From Hyphomicrobiales bacterium (GTDB lineage Bacteria; Pseudomonadota; Alphaproteobacteria; Rhizobiales; Rhizobiaceae), in contig UCII01000021.1 of assembly GCA_900472485.1 (NCBI GenBank), positions 62,001 to 126,000 of the forward strand: a stretch of 64,000 nucleotides of DNA, read 5' to 3'. Made by a program: the position numbers and the translations under genes. Shown here piece after piece: positions 1 to 8,470 of the stretch. Position 1 is the first letter of the stretch. Every line of letters begins with the position of its first letter. Under the pieces are notes generated by a model. It did no database searches. It was not told where the DNA came from and saw only the letters and a list, made by a program, of their open reading frames with translations.

Positions 1-751
1 TGCCGAGATTGTGCTGGATCGGATCGCTGTTGAAATAAAATTGCGGCGTCTGCACGACGGCGACCTTCCCATCCTTGAAGAGACCGATGACGCGATTGAG
101 GAAATTTGCCTGAGGGGCGAAATCCGCATCGAGAACCATGATGAAATCGGAAATCTCGGCGAGCGCGTTCGTATGGTTCAAGGCATTGTTCAGATTGCCG
201 GCCTTGGCATGCTTGTTATCCGGGCGCGTCAGGTAATTCACGCCGACGCGTACGCAATAGTCTCGCACTTCCGGGCGACGGGTGTCGTCGCAGACGAAAA
301 TCCGAAGCCTGCGGTAGTTCATCGCCTGGGCAGATATGACCGATTTTTCCAGGACATTCAGCGGCTCGTTGTAAGTGCAGATGAACACGTCGACGGAAGG
401 AATGTCCGCCGTGGCCGCCAGTTCTTTTTCACCGCGATCGGCCTCCTTCGTCCAGTCGCTCGTTCTCAGAAGGATCAGGATCGAACCGATGGCGTAAAGC
501 ACCGACACCGCCTCGAAGAGGAAGTAAACATAATTCCAGAGCACTTCGGCAGAAAGCTCGAAAGGCGGAAGCGTGTCGAGGGCGCGCCACGAAAGGTAGA
601 GCCCGAGCGACAAGAGCATGAGCAGACTGAATGCAGCCCGCTCGAACGGTCTCTTCGGGTTCGCGAGCATTGCGAACAGCATCGCGCAAGCGGCAATGAC
701 AAGATCGAAGGTCAGAACGCTGAATAAATCGTCGTCGGAATCAAAGAACAC
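1..751 (-). CDS. GT2 cellulose-synthase-like glycosyltransferase (BgsA-like), C-terminus cut by window edge
   Basis: About 250 residues are visible from a GTG start at 751, preceded by CAGGGAG; the frame runs off the left edge. The N-terminus has hydrophobic membrane segments, then the GT-A fold: SVDVFICTYNEP, the DxD-type metal site (VLDADF) and QTPQFYFNSDP. These are typical of processive inner-membrane UDP-sugar synthases such as BcsA. The gene lies 70 bp downstream of a HlyD-like gene on the same strand, the order of the Sinorhizobium bgsBA operon, whose product makes a c-di-GMP-controlled mixed-linkage beta-glucan. That assignment is inference: the QxxRW motif and any c-di-GMP-binding tail lie outside the window. 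Cellulose or another beta-glucan is the alternative. Confidence 0.8.
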   Translation of the reverse strand, partial: MFFDSDDDLFSVLTFDLVIAACAMLFAMLANPKRPFERAAFSLLMLLSLGLYLSWRALDTLPPFELSAEVLWNYVYFLFEAVSVLYAIGSILILLRTSDWTKEADRGEKELAATADIPSVDVFICTYNEPLNVLEKSVISAQAMNYRRLRIFVCDDTRRPEVRDYCVRVGVNYLTRPDNKHAKAGNLNNALNHTNALAEISDFIMVLDADFAPQANFLNRVIGLFKDGKVAVVQTPQFYFNSDPIQHNLG

Positions 752-821
752 GATCTGTTTCTCCCTGACTTCAGCCTGGATACGATCCGTCGCGGGCTGC
801 CGGGTGCCGCGGCGGCTTACG

Positions 822-2300
822 TCAGCTTTTCACCGGCGCAGCTTTCATTCGCTCGTTGAGGAGCTCGACGGCATGCGCCTCGGCACGCCGAGGCTGGGGA
901 TAGAGGATCCTCCAGCTGACGCGCATGTCCCGAGGGCCCTTTGCAACGCGCTCCTCCAGATTGAGCACGCCGAACCGTTCGGCCGACCGCCGGACGAGAC
1001 CGGTCAGTTCCGTTTTGGCGGTGGGCCATTGCGCGGCGGATGCCTGGGCTATGCCAATGAGCGAGGTCGATGCCTCGCGTATATAATGCTGCGTTTTTTG
1101 AAGCCATTCCTGCGGCATCGTCACGTCGACCCACGTGCCGACGGAGCAGAACCGGCTGTCTCGCAAATCTGCCTGGCCGGGCTCTGTCAGCCGGATGTAC
1201 GCATAAAGCTCGCGACGCTCCGTCGGCGGGAAAGGAACGGCGTAATCGAGATCCACCCTGTCGGTCGTACGAGGAACCAGCCGCTCAACGACGCCGCTTG
1301 CCGCTTGCGACCAACCTTCGGCATTGACATCAACCTTCGATCCCACGGCGAGGGCTTGCGCCTGCCGCTCGGAAAAGATCGCGACGACAAATGCGTCTCG
1401 GCAGTCGAGCGTTTCAGCAAGCGTGTCGCCGGCCGTGACTTCGCGTCCGGATGTAGCCACCGGCTTGTAAAGCTGGCTCGTCGAGGGAACATGCAAATCG
1501 GCCCGCGCCAGCCTGTCGACCCGCAACGCCTCCGTCGTCACGAGCGAGCCGAGCTCGGTCTCCTTCGAGCGCATCGTCGCAATCAGCAACTTGATCTGCA
1601 GGAGGTCGGCCTTGCGTGTGCGTATTTCCTGCTGGAGATTTTGCAGCGACTGCAGGTCGGCGCCGACATAGACACCCTGGCGGGCAAAATCGAGTTCCGA
1701 GGCAAGCTTGGCAACGGCGAGCTTGGCGGCTTCCAGCTTGGTGTCCTCCAGACGAACCATATCGGCGACCTCGCCTTCGCTGCCGGCGGCAATACCCCGA
1801 GCCATGAGCCTGAGTTTACGGGCCGCCTCGGCTTTCGCGATGCGGGACGAATAGGTCACCATCTCAAGAGCCGCCTCGGCGGCCTTGAGATCAGCAGTGA
1901 TCCTGACGAGGAGTGCCGCCTGCTGGCCTGAAAGGTCGTTTTCAAGGTCGCCGATACGCTGGGCATAATCCCCTACGATCGAATTCTTCTGTTCCATCTC
2001 GTTGCGCAGCGCGGCAAGCTGAACCTTCAGGCCGATCAAGGTCGAATTGTCGACGCGATCGTTCTCGACCGTTATTTCGCCAGCCGCGCCGAGCGACGTC
2101 ACCTTGCCGCTGATCGGCGTTGTCAGCGGCACAAGCGGTGCGTTGATCACAGCGCGAGTAGAAGTCGACGTGAAGAATGGAGGGAATGCGGATGAGGCAA
2201 ATACTGTACCCATGATACCAAGTACAGCGTAAGATGCCAATCTCACCGACGCATCATTATTTCTGCCATCTTTGCTTTTTCGAAAGGGAAACATAGCCAT
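822..2300 (-). CDS. HlyD-family membrane fusion protein (BgsB-like)
   Basis: 492 residues. A short cytoplasmic N-terminus (FPFRKSKDG) leads into one membrane anchor (about residues 19-40). A beta-barrel/lipoyl half follows (NAPLVPLTTPISGKVTSL), then a long Ala/Leu/Glu-rich coiled-coil hairpin (about 110-280) and a C-terminal barrel. The ATG at 2300 follows AAAGGATCT; an alternative ATG at 2294 has better spacing from AAGGA. The open frame extends upstream to 2435 but is AT-rich and protein-unlike there. It precedes the GT2 gene by 70 bp and probably forms an operon, giving a periplasmic conduit for the glucan. Membrane fusion partners of this type are known for Alg8/Alg44 and BgsA/BgsB. Confidence 0.8.
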   Translation of the reverse strand: MAMFPFRKSKDGRNNDASVRLASYAVLGIMGTVFASSAFPPFFTSTSTRAVINAPLVPLTTPISGKVTSLGAAGEITVENDRVDNSTLIGLKVQLAALRNEMEQKNSIVGDYAQRIGDLENDLSGQQAALLVRITADLKAAEAALEMVTYSSRIAKAEAARKLRLMARGIAAGSEGEVADMVRLEDTKLEAAKLAVAKLASELDFARQGVYVGADLQSLQNLQQEIRTRKADLLQIKLLIATMRSKETELGSLVTTEALRVDRLARADLHVPSTSQLYKPVATSGREVTAGDTLAETLDCRDAFVVAIFSERQAQALAVGSKVDVNAEGWSQAASGVVERLVPRTTDRVDLDYAVPFPPTERRELYAYIRLTEPGQADLRDSRFCSVGTWVDVTMPQEWLQKTQHYIREASTSLIGIAQASAAQWPTAKTELTGLVRRSAERFGVLNLEERVAKGPRDMRVSWRILYPQPRRAEAHAVELLNERMKAAPVKS

Positions 2301-2909
2301 AGATCCTTTGATGAATGCGCTATATTCTTCCTCCCGAAAGAATTCATCGATCGTGGCATGGTTTTTTGTGCGCCGCAATATAGCTAAGATTGTGCGAGCG
2401 GCCTGACCCGCAGGTGCCCAATAATTGATCAGCAATCCAAAAGGGCCATCTCCGGATTGGGATCAGCCTCTCAGGCCATCCCACTACAATAGCAGCCGTT
2501 ATACCCACTACGGCAAAAATCGAAGCCCATCGCACGCAAGTGAAACATGTGGCTTATTTGTGCATCTTTAGCTTCTCGGACCTCGGCGAAACCGGCCAGA
2601 TACAACTTACAAGATCAATTATTTTGCTAAATACCACCATTGTATTATCTGTAGCTTGGAAACTCACCATAAAGGGGTAGATGAAACGCAGCACCGGCAC
2701 GGATTCCCGCCGCTTCTCCCCACTTTCTGGTGTCGGCGCTACTCCAAAAGGATGATCAGATCCGCGGCGCTCGAACTTCTCGCCCTCCCAGATCACTATA
2801 ATATAATATTAGCAGATTCAGATTATGGTTAATAGCATTTTAAACAGTTTACAGTAAGTTTTACTACAATTTAACTTCGGATATTCCGAACAAATACAGG
2901 AATGATCGA
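2301..2909. other. Divergent intergenic region, AT-rich right half
   Basis: 609 bp between the HlyD-like gene (leftward) and a chemoreceptor (rightward). It must hold both promoters. The stretch from about 2560 to 2900 is clearly more AT-rich than the genes. Short reading frames (for example 2344-2535 and 2554-2796 on the minus strand) have no convincing ribosome site or family signature, and I do not call them. Confidence 0.6.
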
Positions 2910-4697
2910 ATGGTTATCTTTGATCGTGGCTCAGATGCCATTGCTGTTCTTACCGCATTGTCAAAATCGCAGGCCATGATCGAGTTCGATCTTGCCGGCA
3001 GGATCCTCACTGCCAATGAACGCTTTTGTCTAGCACTTGGCTATGAACTGGCGGAGATCGCCGGGAAACATCATAGCATGTTCGTCGAGCCAGCTTATGC
3101 GGGCTCTCGGGAGTACAAAGCCTTCTGGTCAAAACTTGCGGCCGGCCATTTCGATCAGCAGCAGTATAAGCGCATCGGTAAGGGCGGAAGGGAGGTTTGG
3201 ATCGAAGCCTCCTATAATCCGGTCTTTCGCCGCGGAAAGCCAGTCAAGGTCGTCAAGATTGCTACCGATATTACGGCAAGCAAGCTGAGGACAGCCGAGG
3301 ACTCTGGCAAGATCGAGGCCCTATCGCGAGCGCAGGCTGTGATAGAATTCACTCCCACCGGCGAGATCCTGACGGCCAACGAAAACTTCCTGTCGGCGCT
3401 CGGCTATTCACTGACGGAGATTCAAGGCAAGCATCATTCAATGTTCTGCGAACCGTCCTACACGGCATCGAGCGCCTATCAAGACTTCTGGAAGAAGCTC
3501 GCTGCCGGTGATCTGGTTGCGGACGAATTCATGCGGCTCGGGAAAGCTGGCCGAAAGGTCTACATTCAGGCGTCTTACAACCCCATTTTCGATCTTAACG
3601 GCAAGGTTTTCAAAGTGGTCAAGTTCGCGACCGACGTGACCAGCCGCGTTGAAAATGTCAATCAACTGGCCGGATGTTTGACAAATCTCGCCGAGGGCGA
3701 TCTCTCGCAAGAGATCGAGAAGGCTTTCATTCCTTCGCTGGAGCGGTTGCGAACCGATTTCAACAGTGCCTCCGACAAGCTGAAGCTGGCGATGGCAACG
3801 GTCGCGGAGAACGCCCATGCGATTGCCTCCGGATCGAATGAGATACGGGTTGCTGCAGATGATCTTGCCAAGCGCACCGAGCAGCAGGCAGCCTCCATCG
3901 AGGAGACCGCTGCCGCCCTTGAGGAGATCACCACGACAGTGAAGAATTCCAGCCAAAGGGCCGAAGAGGCAGGAAGACTTGTTGCGCGAGCAAGAGCCCA
4001 CGCCGAGCATTCGGGCGGCGTCGTGCGCAACGCCATCGGTGCCATGGATCAGATTGAGGCCTCTTCGCGCGAGATATCCAGCATCATCGGCGTTATCGAT
4101 GAGATTGCCTTTCAAACCAACCTTTTGGCATTGAATGCGGGAGTAGAAGCCGCGAGGGCCGGAGATGCCGGCAAGGGTTTTGCCGTTGTGGCACAAGAGG
4201 TTCGCGAACTCGCTCAACGATCGGCAAAGGCGGCAAAAGAGATCAAGACGTTGATCACGGCATCCGGCGCTCAGGTCGCCAATGGTGTCGCCCTGGTTAC
4301 CAATGCCGGCGGGGCCCTGCAGGAAATCGCCGCCCAAGTCCAGGAGATCGACACCAACGTCGTGGCCATCGTCGAAGCCGCAAGAGAACAGTCGACCGCT
4401 CTCGGCGAGATCAATCAGGCAGTCGATACAGTCGATCAAAGCACACAGAAAAATGCCGCCATGGTAGAAGAGCAGACGGCGGCCAGTCACAGTCTCGCAC
4501 GCGAGGCGGCTGCGCTGTTCCAGCTGCTCGGGCAATTCAAATATGGCGAGGCGGTGCGAACCGCCCAACCGGCCAAGCCGCTCAATCGTCCAGCCCATTC
4601 TCCCGTTCAAGCCGCTGATCGGCGCGTTCGGCCGCAATTCCAGACACAGGGCTCCGCTGCCTTGGCCGTTGGCAACGATAGCTGGGAAGAGTCTTGA
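2910..4697 (+). CDS. Cytoplasmic methyl-accepting chemotaxis protein with two PAS domains
   Basis: 595 residues with no transmembrane segment, so a soluble receptor. Two near-duplicate PAS modules occupy about 15-125 and 135-245; each carries a KHHSMF and an EASYNP/QASYNP motif, indicating internal duplication. A HAMP-like linker follows (about 250-300), then a long MCP signalling coiled coil with the conserved tip [15 protein letters not shown] near 405-420. The C-terminus is SWEES, resembling a CheR/CheB-tethering pentapeptide but lacking the final aromatic residue. The ATG at 2910 has AGGA eight bases upstream. PAS ligands may be haem, FAD or a small metabolite (inference), making it an energy or redox taxis receptor. 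Confidence 0.92.
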   Translation: MVIFDRGSDAIAVLTALSKSQAMIEFDLAGRILTANERFCLALGYELAEIAGKHHSMFVEPAYAGSREYKAFWSKLAAGHFDQQQYKRIGKGGREVWIEASYNPVFRRGKPVKVVKIATDITASKLRTAEDSGKIEALSRAQAVIEFTPTGEILTANENFLSALGYSLTEIQGKHHSMFCEPSYTASSAYQDFWKKLAAGDLVADEFMRLGKAGRKVYIQASYNPIFDLNGKVFKVVKFATDVTSRVENVNQLAGCLTNLAEGDLSQEIEKAFIPSLERLRTDFNSASDKLKLAMATVAENAHAIASGSNEIRVAADDLAKRTEQQAASIEETAAALEEITTTVKNSSQRAEEAGRLVARARAHAEHSGGVVRNAIGAMDQIEASSREISSIIGVIDEIAFQTNLLALNAGVEAARAGDAGKGFAVVAQEVRELAQRSAKAAKEIKTLITASGAQVANGVALVTNAGGALQEIAAQVQEIDTNVVAIVEAAREQSTALGEINQAVDTVDQSTQKNAAMVEEQTAASHSLAREAAALFQLLGQFKYGEAVRTAQPAKPLNRPAHSPVQAADRRVRPQFQTQGSAALAVGNDSWEES

Positions 4698-4861
4698 CCG
4701 ACCCCAAGCGCCGCATATCGCATTAAAGGCGTTTGCCGCCGCGGTCGCCACAATATCAATTGGCGGCATACGGTGTGCCTAACCACCCCGCTCTTCACAA
4801 TCCTGACTATTGTTCCACATTGGCTGTGAGCATTGTTTGCTAGCTACCAAAAGAGAGTTTC

Positions 4862-5632
4862 ATGTCCCGCATCTTCATTTCCGGCTCGTCCACCGGCCTC
4901 GGCCTTATGGCGGCTGAACGTCTAACCGAGCAAGGCCACCAGGTCGTGCTTCATGCGCGTAATCCGGCTCGCGCCAGCGATGCCCACCGCGCCCTTCCGA
5001 AGGCGGAAGCGGTCGTGATCGGCGATCTCGAGACAATCGCCGGCGCAAAAAATGTGGCTGCCGAAGTCAACAAGCTCGGCCGGTTCGACGCGGTGATCCA
5101 CAATGCTGCCGTCGGCTATCGCGAAGCTCATCGCCTCACCTCCGATGGACTGCCGCATGTCTTCGCCATAAACACGCTGTCGGCCTACATCCTGACCGCA
5201 CTTGTCGAACCACCGAAACGACTGGTCTACCTGTCTTCCGGCATGCACCATCATGCGGATGCCAATCTCGATGATATTCTTTGGAGACAGCGCCGGTGGA
5301 ACGGATCGGAGGCCTATGCCGAAAGCAAGCTGCACGATGCGATGCTTGCGTTCGCGATCGCGCGGCGTTGGAAGGACGCATTCTCGAATTCGTTGGAGCC
5401 CGGCTGGGTTCCGACCAAGATGGGCGGCCCTGGCGCACCCGACGACATGGCTCAGGCCCATCTGACTCAAGCCTGGTTGGCAGCCGGCGACGATCCGAGA
5501 GCAGATGTCACGGGAGAATACTTCTATCATCTGAAGCGCCGAACCGCGAATCCGCAGGCGCATGATTCAGCGCTTCAAGACCGCCTCATCGCCATTTGCG
5601 AGAAGATCTCAGGCGTCACTTTGCCAAAATGA
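4862..5632 (+). CDS. Short-chain dehydrogenase/reductase
   Basis: 256 residues, Rossmann fold. The cofactor loop is SGSSTGLG (about 8-15), then NAAV after the fourth strand, the catalytic serine in YLSSG, and Y-A-E-S-K (YxxxK). After the active site it has PGWVPTKMGGPGAP, common in uncharacterised bacterial SDRs related to retinol-dehydrogenase-like enzymes. The ATG lies 14 bp after an AAAGAGAG run. It stands alone between two chemoreceptor genes; the substrate cannot be inferred. Confidence 0.85.
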   Translation: MSRIFISGSSTGLGLMAAERLTEQGHQVVLHARNPARASDAHRALPKAEAVVIGDLETIAGAKNVAAEVNKLGRFDAVIHNAAVGYREAHRLTSDGLPHVFAINTLSAYILTALVEPPKRLVYLSSGMHHHADANLDDILWRQRRWNGSEAYAESKLHDAMLAFAIARRWKDAFSNSLEPGWVPTKMGGPGAPDDMAQAHLTQAWLAAGDDPRADVTGEYFYHLKRRTANPQAHDSALQDRLIAICEKISGVTLPK

Positions 5633-5847
5633 TCATCGGCGGTCGATCTTTTAGATCTTTACCAGAGATCCAGTCAGCTCGCACGCCGCGCCTCATTGCG
5701 GGAGAGACCGCCGCATCTTCATCGCCAACATTAGGGCCGCGGATGTACATGGCGTTGCGCGACATGCCTTAGCTGAGGTTTCGGTTTGCTGTCACATGAC
5801 AAAGGGTACGAACAAATGCCCCTCTGCCGCCAAGCCCCATGGAGCGC

Positions 5848-7779
5848 TCAGAACTCCTTCCACTCGGAAGCGGCTCTGCCGCCAGCGGCGACCGCTCTGC
5901 GCGCCATTTGCGCAACCGGCTCTGCGGATGAAGCGCGACGCGACGGCTCTGCCATGGCGCGCGCCGTCTGCCGCAAGATCGACGAACTGGCGGAGGTCGC
6001 GGCCTCGAGGCGGAATTGAGATACGAGTTCACTTAGCTTGCTGGCCTCAGCGGCAAGTGCCGCGGAGGCTGCCGTCGACTGCTCGACCATCGCCGCATTC
6101 TGCTGCGTCGTCTGATCCATCGTATTGACGGCCGCATTGACCTCGGCAAGGCCTGTCGACTGCTCCTTGGCGGATGCTGCGATGGCGTTCATGTGCTGGT
6201 TTATGCCGGAGATGCGCTCACCGATTTCCTTCAACGCGACACCCGTTTCACGCACGAGCTTCACTCCACCATCGACCTCGGCCGAAGAAGCATTGATCAG
6301 CACCTTGATCTCTTTTGCCGCCGCAGCGGAGCGCTGCGCCAATTCCCGCACTTCCTGTGCGACGACTGCAAAACCCTTGCCGGCATCTCCGGCACGCGCC
6401 GCTTCCACACCGGCATTGAGCGCCAATAGGTTGGTCTGGAAGGCGATGTCATCGATCACGCCGATGATGTTGGAAATCTGCTGGGAAGAACTCTCTATTC
6501 GCTGCATGGCTTCCTCGGCTCTGCTAACGACATCAGCCGACCGGGTAGCGCTATGATCGGCGGCGGTCGCTGCCGCCCGCGCCTCTTCCGTCCGCTTGCT
6601 CGAATTGCTTACATTGACCGTAATCTGATCGAGAGCGGCGGCGGTCTCTTCAAGCGATGCTGCCTGCTGCTCCGTTCGGCGGGAAAGATCGTTGGCTCCG
6701 GAAGAGATCTCCTGCGTGCCGCTGTCAATCGATACAATGCTCTCGGCAATCGCGCGCAATGTGCTGCTCAATTGCTGCAGCGAGGTATTGAAATCATGCC
6801 GAAGAGCTTCGAAATCGGGGGCAAATGGCTCATCAAGCTGGAAGGAAAGATCGCCCGATGCCAATCTCTTCAGCCCCCTGGCAAGACCGGAAGTTGCGAC
6901 CCGAAGACGCTCCGCGGCATCGGCTTCCGCCTGCTGCTGGGTAGCGATCCTGTCGGCTTCCGCCTGCTGACGGTCCCTTGCGGCATCCGCTTCGAGCTGG
7001 TTATTTGCGATCGCTGCCTTTCGGAATACTTCGACGGCTTGTGCCATCGTCCCTACTTCGTCCCTTCGGCCGATGCCCGCACAAGCGATATTGGTCTCGC
7101 CGCCCGCGAGCTTGGCCATATCCGCGCAAAGCGCCAGGATGGGTTTGCACACGGTCCTGCGGAACAATACGAAGAGCATGATGGAGAACAGCGCTGTCAG
7201 CCCGAGAAGCCCCTGCATGAAGTCGCGAATGGAATTTGCTGTGCGGGTACTCTCCGCCGAGATCGATTCCGATACCTTTTGTATCTGATCGCCCGCTTCT
7301 TCCATGGCAGCCTCCAAGGTGGAAAACTGCTTCATGAAATCGGGCAATGCCTTCAAGGCGCCGGCTGGATTCTTCTCCGCCGTCGCCACCATTTTGGTTG
7401 CGTTGTCGATATAGGCCAGCAACGGAGATTCGACGCCGGCAAGCACCTTTTGGGTTTCCGGATCCGCCGCGAGCGCCTTGTTGGCCTTAATCATCTCGCG
7501 AAACGAGGTGACATGTTCCGAAAGATCCGAGTTGACCGTTTCAAAGCGGATGCCGGATGCGGGATCGGAAGCAAGCAATGCAGCCAGCACATCCGCTCTT
7601 AAAGCATCATGCATCATATCCGCCTGCATATGATTACGCAGAATCTGAGCAGATCCTGCTATTTTCTCGGCATTCTGCGTCAGGGTCGAGGCAGACCATA
7701 TGCCCACACCAGTTGCGCCGCCCGCAATCACGAATATTGCAACGCTTGCAAGGATGATTTTCTGCTGGATCGATGCCAT
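5848..7779 (-). CDS. Transmembrane methyl-accepting chemotaxis protein
   Basis: 643 residues. TM1 is at about 8-30, followed by a helical periplasmic sensor (about 35-185) and TM2 (about 188-207). A HAMP domain follows, then an Ala/Glu-rich coiled coil with a second HAMP-like module ([14 protein letters not shown]) and a signalling domain sharing the tip [15 protein letters not shown] with the receptor at 2910-4697. The C-terminus ends EWKEF, an NWETF-type pentapeptide that tethers CheR and CheB, so this receptor is probably adaptation-competent. The ligand is unknown; the helical sensor resembles the four-helix-bundle class. No che genes lie in the window. Confidence 0.92.
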   Translation of the reverse strand: MASIQQKIILASVAIFVIAGGATGVGIWSASTLTQNAEKIAGSAQILRNHMQADMMHDALRADVLAALLASDPASGIRFETVNSDLSEHVTSFREMIKANKALAADPETQKVLAGVESPLLAYIDNATKMVATAEKNPAGALKALPDFMKQFSTLEAAMEEAGDQIQKVSESISAESTRTANSIRDFMQGLLGLTALFSIMLFVLFRRTVCKPILALCADMAKLAGGETNIACAGIGRRDEVGTMAQAVEVFRKAAIANNQLEADAARDRQQAEADRIATQQQAEADAAERLRVATSGLARGLKRLASGDLSFQLDEPFAPDFEALRHDFNTSLQQLSSTLRAIAESIVSIDSGTQEISSGANDLSRRTEQQAASLEETAAALDQITVNVSNSSKRTEEARAAATAADHSATRSADVVSRAEEAMQRIESSSQQISNIIGVIDDIAFQTNLLALNAGVEAARAGDAGKGFAVVAQEVRELAQRSAAAAKEIKVLINASSAEVDGGVKLVRETGVALKEIGERISGINQHMNAIAASAKEQSTGLAEVNAAVNTMDQTTQQNAAMVEQSTAASAALAAEASKLSELVSQFRLEAATSASSSILRQTARAMAEPSRRASSAEPVAQMARRAVAAGGRAASEWKEF

Positions 7780-8470
7780 GAAACATATCCCAATATTTCC
7801 TCAAGAAAAGGATGTGGGATCGTCGTTAATTATCCGTCAAAATATGTCAATCTCTGGAAATTTACGCGCAAATCATCAAAATACAACTAATATGATAGTA
7901 CCTATCTTGGTACATACCGCTAAGCGTTGATCTTTGACGTCGATGAGAAAATATACATTAAGACAGATCTGATAAGTAATACTATATCGTCCATGAGATC
8001 ACCTGAAGAGAATCGAACTCAACTCCGGCCCAGCAGAAATTGAGGAAGAATCCGACTCAATGCCAAACGACAGCCGCCAAAGCCTTTAGGCTCTTATGTT
8101 GCTGATCAGTGATGCCGATTGCCAATCGGCTCATCCAAGATGCCCTCTGAACTGAGAAACCCAGAGTGGCACATATGTGGCCACCGTTACAAACATCTCG
8201 TGAGCCCGAATAGCCATGTTCCATTCCCGGGAGGGGGCTCATTCCTGGCTGAAACGCTGTATTTCACGAAGTCTTCGCTAACCTCCGGCATAGCCTCGGC
8301 TACCGCCGTGCAAAAATTCTGTTCTCTATCGCTTCGATATTTTGATCATTGCATCGTGCACGGGAAAAAGGCAGCGTATTCTTCCTTGGTGCAGCAGACC
8401 GATAGATTTTTGTATTTCTTCGAACCGTCACTTATTGCCGGGGATGGAGGGCAAAGGGGCTGAGACCATA
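7780..8470. other. Intergenic region with promoter DNA and an antitoxin relic
   Basis: 691 bp between the divergent chemoreceptor and cyclase genes. Bases 7800-7990 are AT-rich and should hold the chemoreceptor promoter. Bases 8057-8134 (minus strand) encode a truncated antitoxin-like N-terminus, annotated separately. The frame of the cyclase is open back to 8342, but the sequence before 8471 is not protein-like. Confidence 0.55.
8057..8134 (-). pseudogene. Relic N-terminus of a ParD/RHH-type antitoxin
   Basis: The ATG at 8134 starts MSRLAIGITDQQHKSLKALA and hits a stop after 25 codons. I recall MSRLTI-ITDQQHQSLKALAA as the start of a common alphaproteobacterial ParD-like ribbon-helix-helix antitoxin of about 80 residues. 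AGAGGG precedes the ATG at normal spacing. After ALAAV the sequence no longer matches the family and no RelE/ParE toxin frame follows. This is most likely the 5-prime stub of a lost toxin-antitoxin pair. Confidence 0.45.

Noticed and set aside
618-1931. Long plus-strand frame
   Set aside because: Shadow of the GT2 and HlyD-like genes on the other strand; no ribosome site, low-complexity composition.
3438-4769. Long minus-strand frame
   Set aside because: Antisense of the PAS chemoreceptor, which has clear domain motifs on the plus strand.
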